Shown here: piece by piece, positions 1-9,400 of the stretch
How positions within the stretch are numbered: position 1 is the stretch's first letter
Layout of the letters: each line of letters opens with the position of its first letter
Source of the DNA: JACRCT01 sp049841135
GTDB lineage: Bacteria > Myxococcota > Myxococcia > Myxococcales > UBA5297
Direction: 5' to 3'
DNA length: 64,000 bases
NCBI GenBank assembly: GCA_049841135.1
Contig: JASGHK010000004.1
Span: forward strand, 620,001 to 684,000
Translations under genes and position numbers: made by a program
Notes under the pieces: generated by a model
Databases searched by the model: none
Seen by the model: the letters and a program-made list of their open reading frames with translations, nothing else
What the model was told of the DNA's origin: nothing

Positions 1-184
1 AGAACAGCGGCTTGACCACGAAGCCGTCGGTGGTCATCGCGAGGCGCCCGTCGATGGCGGGCAGCCGCGCGGCGTCGCCCAGCTCCTCGAGCGCCTCGTT
101 CTTGAAGTGCCGGACGAAGACCTCGCGGACGAGCGCCTGGGTGAGGCGGCCGCCGCTGCCGTGGCCGAGCGTGATGACGGACAT
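1..184 (-). CDS. hypE: HypE, [NiFe]-hydrogenase maturation protein (partial)
   Basis: Only the first 61 codons are in the window; the gene runs off the left edge. HypE dehydrates the thiocarboxamide made with HypF to give the cyanide ligands of the NiFe active site, working in the cytoplasm with HypC-HypD. The visible part has the conserved N-terminal GHGSGG segment (residues 7-12) and a following MTTDGFVV stretch typical of the family. The C-terminal catalytic Cys lies outside the window. The ATG follows the hypD stop with no gap, which fits translational coupling in the hyp operon. Confidence 0.9.
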   Translation of the reverse strand, partial: MSVITLGHGSGGRLTQALVREVFVRHFKNEALEELGDAARLPAIDGRLAMTTDGFVVKPLF

Positions 185-1307
185 CTAGGAACTCCGGGCC
201 GCGTGGCCGTGTCGGAAGCGCGCGTGGCAGGTGCCTTCGAAGGCGACCATGCACGGGCCGATGGGCTTGTCGGGGTTGCAGACCTTGCGGAACAGCGGGC
301 AGTCCTCGGGCTCGATGTGACCCAGCAGCACCTCGCCGCACCGGCAGCCGGGGTGGATGTCCTCGAGGTCCGGGTCGGGCGCGATGCCGAAGCGGCGCTG
401 TGCGTCGTGGGCGGCGTACTTCTCGCGGATGCGCTGGCCTGACCGCGGGATCACGCCGATGCCGCGCCACGCCGCGTCGCAGTCCTCGAAGACCTCGGCG
501 ACGACCCGGCGCGCCGCGGCGTTGCCGTCGGGGCGCACCAGCCGCGAGTAGCCGTTGAAGACCTTCTCCGGCCCTTTGTCGCCCCGCGGCTTGTCCTGGC
601 CTCGGCGCGCCAGGTGCTCCACCGCCAGCATCAGAATCCACCGGCTCGAAGCCGGCGACGGCCATCGGGATGCCCTTCGCGGTAGCCAGCCGCTGGTAGT
701 CCTCGAGGCCGGCGACGGCGGTCACGTGACCCGGCAGCACGAAGCCGTCGAGCGACTCGCCCTCGGTCGCCAGCAGCGCCTCGAGTGCCGGCGGCACGAC
801 GCGGTGCGAGACCAGCACCGAGAAGTTCTTCGGCAGCTCTCGGGCCAGCGCGGCCGCGGTGGTGCAGGCGGTGGTTTCGAAGCCGACCGCGAAGAAGACG
901 ACCTCCTTCTCCGGCATCTGCGCCGCGAGCTTGATCGCGTCGTCGATGCCGTAGACCACCCGGACGTCGGCGCCCTGGGCGCGCGCCTCGAGCAGGCTGA
1001 TGCGCGCCGGCACCCGGACGACGTCGCCGAAGGTGGCCAGAACCACCTTCTTCTCGGTCGCCAACCGAGCCGCCATGTCGAGATCCGCCGCGGGACAGAC
1101 ACAGACCGGGCAGCCGGGGCCGGCGACCAGGCGCACCCACTTCGGCAAGAGGTCGCGCAGGCCGAACTGGCAGAGCGCGTTCTCGTGCGTGCCGCAGACA
1201 TGCATCAGCCGCAGCTGCCGCCCGGGATCGAGCTGGGCGATGGCCTCGGCCAGCCGGCGTACGGCCGCAGCGTCGCGGTACTTGGCGAGGATGGTCTTCG
1301 GGGTCAT
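185..1307 (-). CDS. hypD: HypD, Fe-S scaffold for NiFe cyanide/CO ligand assembly (one frameshift)
   Basis: HypD binds a [4Fe-4S] cluster and, with HypC, forms the scaffold on which the Fe(CN)2CO group is built. The reading frame has HVCGTHE (Cys38), GPGCPVCVC (Cys66 and Cys69) and a Cys-rich C-terminal segment with PGCRCGE, all family hallmarks. The frame breaks near codon 223, where the coding strand reads GGATTCTG (632-638 on plus). Removing one T restores GFEPVDLMLAVEH and a 373-residue protein, the normal HypD length. The ATG overlaps the hypC stop (TGATG). The break matches the GAGCTC/AGATC indel pattern seen across the window, so sequencing error is more likely than gene loss. Confidence 0.92.
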
Positions 1308-1531
1308 CACGACTCGAGCTCGATGCCCGCCTCGGCGAGCAGCTCCAAGGTCTCCTTGGCGCTGGCCTCGTCGAGGATCTGGATGGCGTAGCCGGCGTGC
1401 ACGATGACGTAGTCGCCGAGCTTCGCGTCCGGGACGAGGTCCAGACCTACCTTGCGTGACACGCCGTCGAGCTCGGCCTTTCCTTCCCGGCCCTGCAGCT
1501 CGACCAGCTTCATGGGGACGCCCAGGCACAT
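1307..1531 (-). CDS. hypC: HypC, hydrogenase maturation chaperone
   Basis: A 74-residue protein that starts with MCLGVP, the invariant HypC/HupF/HybG N-terminus whose Cys2 holds the iron ligand complex and contacts the hydrogenase large-subunit precursor. The rest is a small beta-barrel typical of the family. It sits between hypB (12 bp gap) and hypD (1 bp overlap), the usual operon position, and probably forms the HypC-HypD complex with its neighbour. Confidence 0.95.
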   Translation of the reverse strand: MCLGVPMKLVELQGREGKAELDGVSRKVGLDLVPDAKLGDYVIVHAGYAIQILDEASAKETLELLAEAGIELES

Positions 1532-1543
1532 GGCGGAGAGCTC

Positions 1544-2203
1544 CTAGCGCTTGGCGGCCTTGGCCCGATTCTCGAGCCACTGGTACCAGTCTTCGAGCCC
1601 CTCGCCCGTGCGCGCCGAGATCTTGAGGACCTCGAGCTTCGGGTTGAGCGCGCGGGCGTCCTTGATGGCGTAGTCGGTGGAGAAGTTGGTGTACGGCAAG
1701 AGGTCCACCTTGTTCAGGAGCATCAGCTGCGACTCCTTGAACATGAGCGGGTACTTGCCCGGCTTGTCGTGCCCTTCCGCGCACGAAAGGATCATCGCGC
1801 GGCCGCTCTCGCCCAGGTCGAACTCCGCCGGGCAGACCATGTTGCCGACGTTCTCGATGATCAGCAGGTCGAGCTTGGTCAGGTCGAACGCCTCACAGGC
1901 CTTGGCGATCTGGTGGGCCTCGATGTGGCAGGCGCCGCCGGTGTTGATCTGCGTGACGGGGACCCCGTGCTGGCCGATCCGGTCGGCGTCGCGGCGCGTC
2001 TCGAGGTCGCCGGCGATGACCGCGACGCGCAGGCGGCCCTTCATGGCCTCGGCGGTCCGCTCGAGCAGCGTCGTCTTCCCGGAGCCCGGGCCGCTCATCA
2101 GGTTGAGGACGTACAAGCCGAGCTTGGCGAACCGTTCACGATTCACCTGCGCGTTCTTGGTGTTGTCGTTCAGGACGTCTTGCGCCACCGTCACTTCGGT
2201 CAT
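1544..2203 (-). CDS. hypB: HypB, GTPase for nickel insertion
   Basis: A 219-residue SIMIBI-class GTPase that delivers nickel to the hydrogenase large subunit with HypA. Visible motifs are the P-loop GPGSGKTT (38-45), the nickel-site segment GGACHIEA (about 89-96) and NKVDLL for guanine recognition near residue 164. It lacks the N-terminal CxxCGC nickel motif of E. coli HypB and the His-rich stretch found in some homologues, so it is the short form without nickel storage. A strong ribosome binding site (GGGGAGGAACG) precedes the ATG. Confidence 0.95.
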   Translation of the reverse strand: MTEVTVAQDVLNDNTKNAQVNRERFAKLGLYVLNLMSGPGSGKTTLLERTAEAMKGRLRVAVIAGDLETRRDADRIGQHGVPVTQINTGGACHIEAHQIAKACEAFDLTKLDLLIIENVGNMVCPAEFDLGESGRAMILSCAEGHDKPGKYPLMFKESQLMLLNKVDLLPYTNFSTDYAIKDARALNPKLEVLKISARTGEGLEDWYQWLENRAKAAKR

Positions 2204-2224
2204 CGTTCCTCCCCTTCAGGGCGT

Positions 2225-2587
2225 TCAAGTCCCGTTGGCGGCTGGCTTTTCTTCGAGATCCACGCTCTCCAGCCGCAGCTCGCGGCCCTGCAATACCTCA
2301 CATCCCAGGGCCTGACAAACCGGGCAGGGCTCGAGCAGCTCTCCCTCGTGCTCGCCGCCGCAGGAGCGGCACTTCAGCTTCGCCGGGACGTGGACGATCT
2401 CGAGCTTGCAGCCGTCGGCCAGGGTGCCGCGTGCGGCGATCTCGAACGCGAAGCGCAGCGTCTCGGGCTCGGCGCAGCTGAGCGAACCGAGCAGGAGCCT
2501 GGCCCCCAGGATTCTGGGGCTGCCGTGCTGCTCGGCGACCTCCAGGGCGATGCGCAGCATCCTCTCCGCCAGCGAGACCTCGTGCAT
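2225..2587 (-). CDS. hypA: HypA, nickel metallochaperone
   Basis: A 120-residue protein starting MHEVSLAE, in which His2 is the nickel ligand of HypA. The C-terminal half has the structural zinc site formed by CRSCGG and CPVC. HypA passes nickel to the hydrogenase large subunit with HypB. The next residues upstream in frame are unrelated to HypA, so the ATG at 2587 is the natural start. This is the first gene of the hypABCDE operon. About 200 bp separate it from the divergent lipoprotein gene at 2795, so the hyp promoter should lie between. Confidence 0.95.
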   Translation of the reverse strand: MHEVSLAERMLRIALEVAEQHGSPRILGARLLLGSLSCAEPETLRFAFEIAARGTLADGCKLEIVHVPAKLKCRSCGGEHEGELLEPCPVCQALGCEVLQGRELRLESVDLEEKPAANGT

Positions 2588-2794
2588 TCGCGTCGTGCTC
2601 CCCGTCCGGCTCGTGTGCCTCAACAGCGCTTCGACCCCTGCCATGCCCCGTCGCGTTCGGGCGGCAAGGATAGCCCGAAGCCCCCCAATGCCCACTTGGG
2701 AACCAACCTCGAATCCAGCTAGGCTGCCACGCGCTTCGAGTGAGTACCGCCCAGGTCCCACGGTACCGGCCGCTCGAGCACGTGGAGGCAGTCC

Positions 2795-3367
2795 ATGCGG
2801 TCCCCGGTGTTCTTCTCGCTCGTCGTCCTCGCCCTCCTCGCGACCGCCTGCGCCGAGCCGGTCAGCCCCGAACCGGAGCTGCTCGACGACTACCCCGTCT
2901 ACAAGGCCGCGCTCGAAGACCCGCTGGTCAAGCAGCACTCGACCCGCTTTGTCATCGAAGCCGATGCGAGGCCCTACGGCGAGACCCTCACGCAAGCCAC
3001 CATCACCGGCCTCAAGCCCGAGACCCGCGAGGACCTCGCCTCGCGGATCAAGACGCTCAAGCTGGACTCCACCAAGCTCCAGGTCTCCACCACCATCGAG
3101 CTGGTGCCGCGCAGCGAGCTGGACGCGATGCTCTCGTTCACCGCCGGGACGGAGGAGGAGGTCTGGAAGCGCTTCGGTGAAAAGTATCCCGGCGCCAACG
3201 GGTATCTGTGGATCTCCCGCGTCGGGTACGACAAGACGCAGGCCCAGGCGCTCGTCTACATCAGCCACTTCTGCGGCAACTTCTGCGGCGAGGGCTGGGC
3301 GGTGATGCTCTCGAAGACCGACGGGAGTTGGTCGGTCGTCGACGTGCAGGTGGTCTGGACTTCCTAG
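2795..3367 (+). CDS. Putative lipoprotein, function unknown
   Basis: A 190-residue protein with a signal peptide ending in the lipobox LATAC (Cys19), so it is probably a membrane-anchored lipoprotein. I recognise no family. The mature part is mixed alpha/beta with a Cys pair (HFCGNFCGEGW) and a final beta-rich stretch (SKTDGSWSVVDVQVVW) resembling small cystatin/NTF2-like folds. The last four bases overlap tail-to-tail with the gene on the opposite strand. Confidence 0.75.
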   Translation: MRSPVFFSLVVLALLATACAEPVSPEPELLDDYPVYKAALEDPLVKQHSTRFVIEADARPYGETLTQATITGLKPETREDLASRIKTLKLDSTKLQVSTTIELVPRSELDAMLSFTAGTEEEVWKRFGEKYPGANGYLWISRVGYDKTQAQALVYISHFCGNFCGEGWAVMLSKTDGSWSVVDVQVVWTS

Positions 3368-3961
3368 CGGGCCGGCTGGCACTCGGCGAGCAACCGGGCG
3401 ATCTCCGGGTGCTCCAGGTCGATCGTCGCGCTCCCCCGGCCGGACGGGCCGATCGCAAGGCGCGTCGCGACCTGGGGAATGAGCGGACGGATCTCCGGGT
3501 CCGCCTGAGCGACGGCGCGCAGAGCCTCGGCGGCGGCGTGCGCGTCTGCTGGCTCCAGCTTCGGGATCGCTTGCAGGACGGCGACCACGATCTTGAAGGG
3601 GCCGATCCCCGCCTGCATGCTCCTGCAGATCCTCTCCAGGACCGCCTCCAGGTACCGCGGCGGCTCGGCCTCGAGCGCGGTGGGGAGCCCGAGCATCGCG
3701 GCCTCGGTGGGCCTCAACCGGTACGTGGTCTGGAAGTCGTTGCTCTGCGACCCGGTCCGCGACTCCTCCCAGTCCGTGTAGAACCAGGCGCCGCAGGCGG
3801 GACAGCGCCGCAGGCCGAAGCCGCCCATGCCCGCCAGGTCGCATCGGAACGTGGCGGGCGAGGTCAGGGCCCGTTCGACCTGCGTCGGGGCGTCGTCCAC
3901 GTTGACCCGCAGGAACGTCTCGAATCTCGCCGCAGACCTTGCAGGCATCCGGAGGAGTCAT
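3364..3961 (-). CDS. Hypothetical zinc-ribbon protein (one frameshift)
   Basis: Read as one gene, this encodes about 198 residues starting MTPPDACKVCGEIE. The first CxxC (ACKVCGE) and a second one (RCPACGAW) about 45 residues later would form one zinc site. A frameshift at 3922-3928, where the coding strand reads GAGATTC and GAGATC is expected, separates the first CxxC from the rest; without the correction the protein would lose half its metal site. The C-terminal part is helical with no motif I recognise. Alternatively the gene starts later and is only 194 residues. Confidence 0.6.
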
Positions 3962-4017
3962 CGTGGCTGGAGGCTAGCACTGGGGCCCCCGGTTTCGTGC
4001 TAAGCGAGAGCGCGCTC

Positions 4018-4867
4018 ATGCTTCGCAGCTTCGCCGAGCCGTTCCTCGTCGCCTTCGCCGTCTCCCTGGCGCTTTCGCCCGCGGGCATCTCGGGCGCGTT
4101 CTTGCTGCTGCCCTATCAGAATCAGCGTGCTGGGGCTGACCGGCCCTTCCGTCACGCCGACCAACCACCTCTTCAACGTCGTCGCGACGCCGTCGGGCAT
4201 CGCGCGCTTCGTTCGCGACGGCCGCTTCGCCTGGCCGGTCGCGGTGCTGATCACGCTGGCCAGCTTGCCGAGCTCCGTCTTCGGCGCCTGGGCGCGCATG
4301 CACTTCCTCGCCGATCCGGGACGCTTTCATGTCCTGCTGGGCGTGCTGCTCGGCGCCTTCGCCGTCCGCCTCGGCGCTTCAGCCCTCCGCAAGCCCGCGC
4401 CCTCGCGTCCCGAGAGCCCCGGTCTCCAGACACGGGTGAGCGGCGGGCGGCTGGGGCTCTTGCGACTCGAGTACACCTTTGGAGACCAGGCCTGCAGCGC
4501 CCCCGTGCCGGCACTGGCGCTCATCAGCCTCGTCGTCGGAGCCCTGGGCGGGGCCGCGGGAGTCGGCGGTGGTGCGCTCGTCGCGCCGCTGCTCGTCTCC
4601 CAATTCCGCCTGCCCGTCCATTCCATCGGCGGCGCCACGTTGCTCGGCAACTTCGTCACCTCGGCGGCGTCGTTGGCCACCTTTGCCCTCATGGGCACCC
4701 AAGACGCCCTCCCCGACTGGCGGCTCGGCCTCGTCCTCGGAGCCGGCGGGCTGTGCGGCACTTACCTGGGCGCGAGCCTGCAGCGGCGCGTCCCCACCCG
4801 CGCGCTGGTGTCGCTGCTCGCCTTGGGCACCCTCGCGCTCTCGGCTTCGTACCTGCTTCGTCCGTAG
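4018..4867 (+). CDS. TauE/SafE-family membrane permease (one frameshift)
   Basis: A 282-residue integral membrane protein of the sulfite exporter TauE/SafE (DUF81) group. Two repeats are visible: an N-terminal GISGAFLLLPYQ segment and the mirrored GAAGVGGGALVAPLL segment near residue 185, both typical of the family. Members move organic or sulfur anions across the inner membrane; the substrate here is not predictable. The frame breaks at 4117-4123 (CAGAATC). With CAGATC the sequence runs on as LPYQISVLGLTGPSVTPTNH. Neighbours give no functional hint. Confidence 0.8.
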
Positions 4868-4919
4868 GCCGGCGTGGTAAGACGTCGGCGACTGAACTGA
4901 GGGGTTCGAAAGGGAACCG

Positions 4920-6806
4920 ATGAAGCGCTTCCTCGCGATCGTGTCCGTCCTGGGCCTGCTCGCCTTTGCCTCTTCGGCGGCGTGGGGGCGCGCCGGCGGC
5001 GGGCACAGCTACTCCGGCGGGTCCCACTCTTCGTCTGCCTCGCGCTCCTCCTCGTCGAGCGGCTGGCACTCCTCCGGCTCCAGCTACCACTCCTCGTCCA
5101 GCTCCAGCGGCGAGCTCTCGGGCGGCTCCTGCTGCATGGTCGCGCTCATCGTCCTGGTCGTGCTCGTCGCCATGGCGGTCCAGGCCTACAACAAGAACAA
5201 GTCCAACCAGCAGACGAGCGGGTCCATCGACGAGGCCGCGGCACAGCGGCGGGCGGCGAACCGCCAGGCCGACCAGCAGCGGGCCGAAGGTCTGGCGAAG
5301 ATCGCCGCGCGCGACCCCTCCTTCAAGGTCGACGACTTCCTCAAGGAGGCGCAGCGGCTGTTCGTCCAGATGCAGCAGGCCTGGTCGCAGGGCAACTTCG
5401 ACGCCGTCCGCCGCGGCATGTCCGACGGCGTGCTGCGCCGCTTTACGACGCAGGTCGCCCTCAACCGCTTCCACGGCCTGCGCAACGTGACCGCCGGCGT
5501 GAGGGTCCTCAACGTCGCGGTGGTCGGCGTGGAGGCCGACGACGACTTCGACACCCTGCACGTTCGCCTGACCGCCTACGCCCGCGACTGCGACGTGCCG
5601 GCCAACACCCCAGACGCCGTGGCCTACGCCAAGGCCGCCCGCGAGCCGGAGGCCCCCTTCGTCGAGTACTGGTCCTTCGTGCGCCGGCTCACCCCCGACC
5701 TGAAGGGCGGCCGGCTCTCGGAGGGCAAGTGCCCCTCCTGCGGCGCGCCGGTGCCAAGCCAGGCCACCGTCGTCTGCGAGTACTGCAAGGCCATCCTCAA
5801 CTCCGGCACCTACGACTGGGTCCTCTCGGAGATCACGCAGGCGGAGGAGTTCGAGATGCGGCCGCAGCGCCCGGGCGGCGGCTTCGCCCGGCTCAAGGCG
5901 ACCGACCCCGCCGCCAACCGCCAGGTGCTGGAAGACCGCGCCTGCCTCGTCTTCTGGAAGTGGATCGAGGCGCAAGCGACTGGGCAGCCCAAGCGCTTCG
6001 CCCGCCTATGCACCAGCGCCGCCCTCAACGAGATGCTGTCGCTTTCGGGCAAGCCGGTGCAGGGCCTGGCCAAGACCGCCGTGGGCTCGGTGGAGCTGGC
6101 CCACGTCGAGAGCGATGCCGACTACGACCGCGCCGCCTTCGCGGTGCGCTGGAGCACCACCGGCGCTGGCACGGGGCTCGTGCGCAGCTCGATGCTCACT
6201 CTCGCCCGCCGCGCAGGCATCAAGACCAGCGCCAAGACCGGCCTCGCCACCGACCGCTGCCACAACTGCGCCGCGCCCCAGCCCGACGGAGATCGCGTCG
6301 AGTGCAGCCACTGCGGCTCGCTGCTCTCCCAGGACTGGGCGTTCGAGGAGCTGGCGCCAGTCGAGGCGTGGCAGGCCCGCCGCAGAACCTCGAACCAGGC
6401 CGCCGACGGCCTCGCCGAGCACGTGCTGGACATCGCCGATCCCTTCGAGCGCAGGCGCGCCCTCTCGGTGATGGTCGCCATGGCCCGCGCCGATGGCGTG
6501 GTCACCGAGAGCGAGCACCGCCTGCTGCGCACCTGCGCCAAGCGCTGGGGCATCGATCCCGTCGACCTGCAGGCGCTGCTGGCCGCGCCGGCCGCCGAGC
6601 TCACCGAGCTGCAGCCCAAGAGCCGGGACGAGGCGAAGGTGCTCTACCGCGCGCTGGTCTCGGCCGCGCTGGTCGACGGCCGCATCGACGCCGAGGAGCG
6701 CAAGCTGCTGCTGGCCATGGCCGCCCACCTCCAGCTCCCCCAAGAGGAGGCCCAGGCCATCGTGCGCGAGATGAAGGACGCCTCGGACCAGCTGCGCCAG
6801 GGCTGA
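4920..6806 (+). CDS. Membrane protein with two Tim44-like and zinc-ribbon units and a TerB-like tail
   Basis: A 628-residue protein. In order it has a signal sequence or first membrane helix (1-22), a Ser/Gly-rich stretch (about 25-70), a strong membrane helix (about 74-88), a Tim44-like domain (about 120-260), a zinc ribbon with CPSC and CEYC (about 269-290), a second Tim44-like unit (about 315-430), a second zinc ribbon with CHNC and CSHC (about 446-466), and a C-terminal TerB-like helical domain (about 505-625) with the paired acidic turns ARADGVVTESE and ALVDGRIDAEE. Tim44-like domains bind membranes or translocation partners; TerB folds occur in stress-response complexes. The precise role is unknown. 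The start has RBS AAGGGAACC. Confidence 0.75.
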   Translation: MKRFLAIVSVLGLLAFASSAAWGRAGGGHSYSGGSHSSSASRSSSSSGWHSSGSSYHSSSSSSGELSGGSCCMVALIVLVVLVAMAVQAYNKNKSNQQTSGSIDEAAAQRRAANRQADQQRAEGLAKIAARDPSFKVDDFLKEAQRLFVQMQQAWSQGNFDAVRRGMSDGVLRRFTTQVALNRFHGLRNVTAGVRVLNVAVVGVEADDDFDTLHVRLTAYARDCDVPANTPDAVAYAKAAREPEAPFVEYWSFVRRLTPDLKGGRLSEGKCPSCGAPVPSQATVVCEYCKAILNSGTYDWVLSEITQAEEFEMRPQRPGGGFARLKATDPAANRQVLEDRACLVFWKWIEAQATGQPKRFARLCTSAALNEMLSLSGKPVQGLAKTAVGSVELAHVESDADYDRAAFAVRWSTTGAGTGLVRSSMLTLARRAGIKTSAKTGLATDRCHNCAAPQPDGDRVECSHCGSLLSQDWAFEELAPVEAWQARRRTSNQAADGLAEHVLDIADPFERRRALSVMVAMARADGVVTESEHRLLRTCAKRWGIDPVDLQALLAAPAAELTELQPKSRDEAKVLYRALVSAALVDGRIDAEERKLLLAMAAHLQLPQEEAQAIVREMKDASDQLRQG

Positions 6807-6825
6807 CCTGTTCGCCTGCGTCGAC

Positions 6826-6831
6826 TACAAT
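6826..6831 (+). promoter_or_regulatory. Putative -10 element (TACAAT)
   Basis: TACAAT lies 62 bp upstream of the endonuclease-like lipoprotein gene. A weak -35 (CTGACC, 6803-6808) sits 17 bp before it. The surrounding CGACTACAATGGC closely resembles CGACTATAATGGC at 60668-60680, another probable promoter in this window. Confidence 0.4.
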
Positions 6832-6892
6832 GGCTTCACCTCGTGCCCGGGCCCGCCGACCCCAGGTGCGCCTCTTCCCGAACCGGAGTCCC

Positions 6893-8050
6893 ATGACGCC
6901 CTGCCCCGCGCCCGCCCCGGCCCGCCGCCTCACCTTCTTCACCAGCCTCCTCGCCGTCACCGGCCTCGCCGCCGGCCTGGCTGCCTGTCCTCCGGTCGCG
7001 CCCTGCGAGGTCTCCTGCGGCCAGGGCTGCTGCGCCGCCAACGAGACCTGCGCCGAGGACTTCACCTGCCAGTGCGTCCCCGCCTGCGACGGGAAGGGGT
7101 GCGGCGAGGATAACGGCTGCGGCGGGGGCTGCAACGACGCCTGCGCCGGTGAGGACGCCGGCACCCGCGACGCCGCCGGCAAGCCGGACGTCGGCTCGCC
7201 GGACGTGGGGCCCAAGGCCGACGCCGGGCCCATCGGCTCGCCGGTGACCTTCAAGGTCCTGAACTGGAACGTCCACGACTTCTTCGACGAGTCGGACGAC
7301 CCGGCCAAGACCGACACCGTGGTCAGCGCGACGTCGGTCAACAGCAAGCTCACCAAGCTCGCCAAGGTCATCAATGCCCAGGCGCCGGACATCGTGACGC
7401 TGCAGGAAGTGGAGACCGAGGCGCTGCTGGGCCGGCTCAACGACAAGCTCACGGTGAAGCTGCCCAACTACAAGCTCATCCCCGGGCGGGACCCGCGCGG
7501 CATCAACGTCGCCATCATGTCCAAGTTCCCGCTCAAGGAGACCAAGACCCACCAGAACGACTGGCTCTACACGCCGGACGGCCGCGGCCCCTACAAGTGG
7601 TCGCGCGACTGCCTCGAGGCCCACGTGGACGTCGGCGGCAACCGCGAGGCGGCGTTCCTGGTCAACCACCTCATCAGCCAGATCGACGACAGCGTGGACA
7701 CCGACCTCAAGCGCCAGGCGCAGGCCCAGGGCGCGCGCGACCTCGCCAACGGCATCCGCAGCGCCACGCCGTGGGTCGCGGTCTTCATCACCGGCGACAT
7801 GAACGACGGCCCGACCTCGGCCTCGAACCGCCTCTTCTTCGACGACGGCCAGTTCGTGGACTTCTGGGCTGGCCAGTCAGCCTCCAGCGCCTGGACGTAC
7901 AAGGACGGCAGCGTCTACTACCGCCTCGACTACCTCATCCCGGACAAGACGGCAGCGGGCTGGAAGCAGTCCGCCTCGCTCGTCCACTCCACGGACGTGA
8001 CGGCGGCGAGCGACCACGCCCCCGTGGTGGCCACCTTCACCTTCCCCTGA
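6893..8050 (+). CDS. Secreted endonuclease/exonuclease/phosphatase-family lipoprotein
   Basis: 385 residues. A signal peptide ends in a lipobox (GLAAC), then come about 60 residues rich in Cys (at least twelve) and a D/G-rich linker typical of myxobacterial surface proteins. From about residue 118 there is an EEP-type phosphoesterase domain: LNWNVHDFFDE, IVTLQEVE (metal-binding Glu), GDMNDGPTS and the C-terminal SDHAPVVA catalytic His segment. Relatives are extracellular DNases or lipid/sugar phosphatases, and the real substrate cannot be told. The gene overlaps the MobA-like gene tail-to-tail by 14 bp. Confidence 0.85.
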   Translation: MTPCPAPAPARRLTFFTSLLAVTGLAAGLAACPPVAPCEVSCGQGCCAANETCAEDFTCQCVPACDGKGCGEDNGCGGGCNDACAGEDAGTRDAAGKPDVGSPDVGPKADAGPIGSPVTFKVLNWNVHDFFDESDDPAKTDTVVSATSVNSKLTKLAKVINAQAPDIVTLQEVETEALLGRLNDKLTVKLPNYKLIPGRDPRGINVAIMSKFPLKETKTHQNDWLYTPDGRGPYKWSRDCLEAHVDVGGNREAAFLVNHLISQIDDSVDTDLKRQAQAQGARDLANGIRSATPWVAVFITGDMNDGPTSASNRLFFDDGQFVDFWAGQSASSAWTYKDGSVYYRLDYLIPDKTAAGWKQSASLVHSTDVTAASDHAPVVATFTFP

Positions 8051-8630
8051 CCAGGGCGCGAAGCTCCGCGGGGGTGTTCGCCCCGCGCACGCAGCCCTTC
8101 GAGCACCCGTCGACGATCGCCCGCTGCGGCGCCGCCTTCTCCAGCGCCGCCCGCAGGTGCTCGGCCCGCGAGCGGACGACACGCCCGGCCGCCTTCGCCG
8201 AGAGGGCGATCGGATGACCCTGCTCGCGGCGGTGGGTGGCGATGGCCAGGTCCGCGCCTTCAGCCATCGAGGCGAGGACGTTGGCGACGTCGGCAGGGCG
8301 AACGAGCGGCTGGTCGACGAGGTGCACGACGGCGACCGAAGCGCCCAGCTCCAGGGCCGCGCGCAGCCCGGCCTGGGCGCTCGAGAGCTGGCCCTCTTCC
8401 CAGCGCGCGTTGCGCACGAGCAGCGCGCCTTCGGGCAGCTCCTGGGCGATTCCACGGACGTGTCGGCCGCCCACCACGATGACGGCTCGGCAGCCGCCGG
8501 CCCGCAGCGTACCGACGACGCGTTCGAGGAAGGTTCGCCCGGACTCGTCGCGCAAGAGCGCCTTGGGCCGCCCCATCCGCGAGGAGGCGCCCGCCGCGAG
8601 CACGACACCGACCGGGAAGCCTTGCCCCAT
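8037..8630 (-). CDS. MobA/MocA-like nucleotidyltransferase
   Basis: A 197-residue NTP transferase with the N-terminal signature LAAGASSRMGRPKALL and the acidic HLVDQPL metal site. Such proteins (MocA, CoxC-like) attach CMP or another nucleotide to molybdopterin for xanthine-dehydrogenase-type enzymes. Directly upstream in the same operon is an XdhC homologue, with adjacent stop and start. That pairing supports a role in molybdenum hydroxylase maturation. The enzyme itself is not in this window. Confidence 0.82.
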   Translation of the reverse strand: MGQGFPVGVVLAAGASSRMGRPKALLRDESGRTFLERVVGTLRAGGCRAVIVVGGRHVRGIAQELPEGALLVRNARWEEGQLSSAQAGLRAALELGASVAVVHLVDQPLVRPADVANVLASMAEGADLAIATHRREQGHPIALSAKAAGRVVRSRAEHLRAALEKAAPQRAIVDGCSKGCVRGANTPAELRALVRGR

Positions 8631-9400
8631 CTACTTCGGGCTCACGCCGTGCCGGACCGCGACGAACTCCGCGACGATCGACACGGCGATCTCTTCCGGG
8701 GACTGGGCGCCGATGGCCACGCCCATGGGGCTGCGGACGCCGGCGATCTCCTCCTGGGAGTAGCCCAGCTCCTTGAGCCGCGAGCGGAGCTTCTCGGCCT
8801 TGCGCAGGCTGCCGATCATCCCCAGGTAGCGGTGGGGCCGCTTCGCGAGCGCCTGGACCAGGTCCTGATCGAGGCCGTGATCGTGCGTCATCACACAGAC
8901 GAGCGTGCTCTCGTCGAGGCTCGGACTTCTGTGCTGCCTCGACCGGGTCGCCGAGCAACCGCTCCGCCTGGGGAAAGCGCTCGGGGCTGAGCCACTCGGG
9001 GCGCGCGTCAGCCACCGTGACGTGGAAGCCGGCGGCGCGCGCGAGCTCGTACAGCGCCTTGCCGACGTGGCCGGCGCCGAAGAGCAGGAGCTTCTCGCCC
9101 GGGGAGATCTTCTCGAGGAAGACCGACATCTCGCCGCCGCAGCACATGCCCAGGTCGTGCGTGAGGTGCGTGTGGACGAGCTTGGTGGCGGCGCCCTCCT
9201 TCAGGAGGTCCTTGGCCATGGTCACGATTCTGGTGCTCGATGGCGCCGCCGCCGACGGTGCCGCGCAGCGTGCCGTCGGGCAAGACGACCAGCTTGGCGC
9301 CGGCCTTCTGGGGGCTCGAGCCGCCGGTCTCGACCACGGTGGCGAGCACGAACGGTCGGCCTTCAGCGCACAGGCGAGCCATCTCGGAGAACAGGTTCAT
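8631..9400 (-). CDS. XdhC/CoxI-family molybdoenzyme maturation factor (two frameshifts)
   Basis: About 255 residues once two single-base insertions are removed. XdhC proteins bind molybdenum cofactor, help sulfurate it and insert it into xanthine-dehydrogenase-type enzymes. Seen are VVETGGSSPQKAGAK and GTVGGGAIEH near the N-terminus, GMCCGGEMSVFLEK, and a C-terminal Rossmann-like part with LFGAGHVGKAL and MIGSLRKAEK. Breaks occur at 9226-9232 (coding CAGAATC, expected CAGATC) and 8916-8922 (coding GAGCCTC, expected GAGCTC). The start is the ATG before NLFSEMARL. Confidence 0.85.

Noticed and set aside
185..1307. hypD as a pseudogene
   Set aside because: Only one base is extra, all Cys motifs are intact, and the same motif-linked indel recurs in many unrelated genes.
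2225..3961. One long minus-strand frame joining hypA to the zinc-ribbon gene
   Set aside because: The middle is antisense to the lipoprotein. hypA clearly begins at MHEVS (2587), and the first residues of the zinc-ribbon protein are a separate start moved by an indel.
4982..6890. Upstream extension of the endonuclease-like lipoprotein into the preceding gene
   Set aside because: It is an out-of-frame reading of the Tim44-like gene; the signal peptide and lipobox set the start at 6893.
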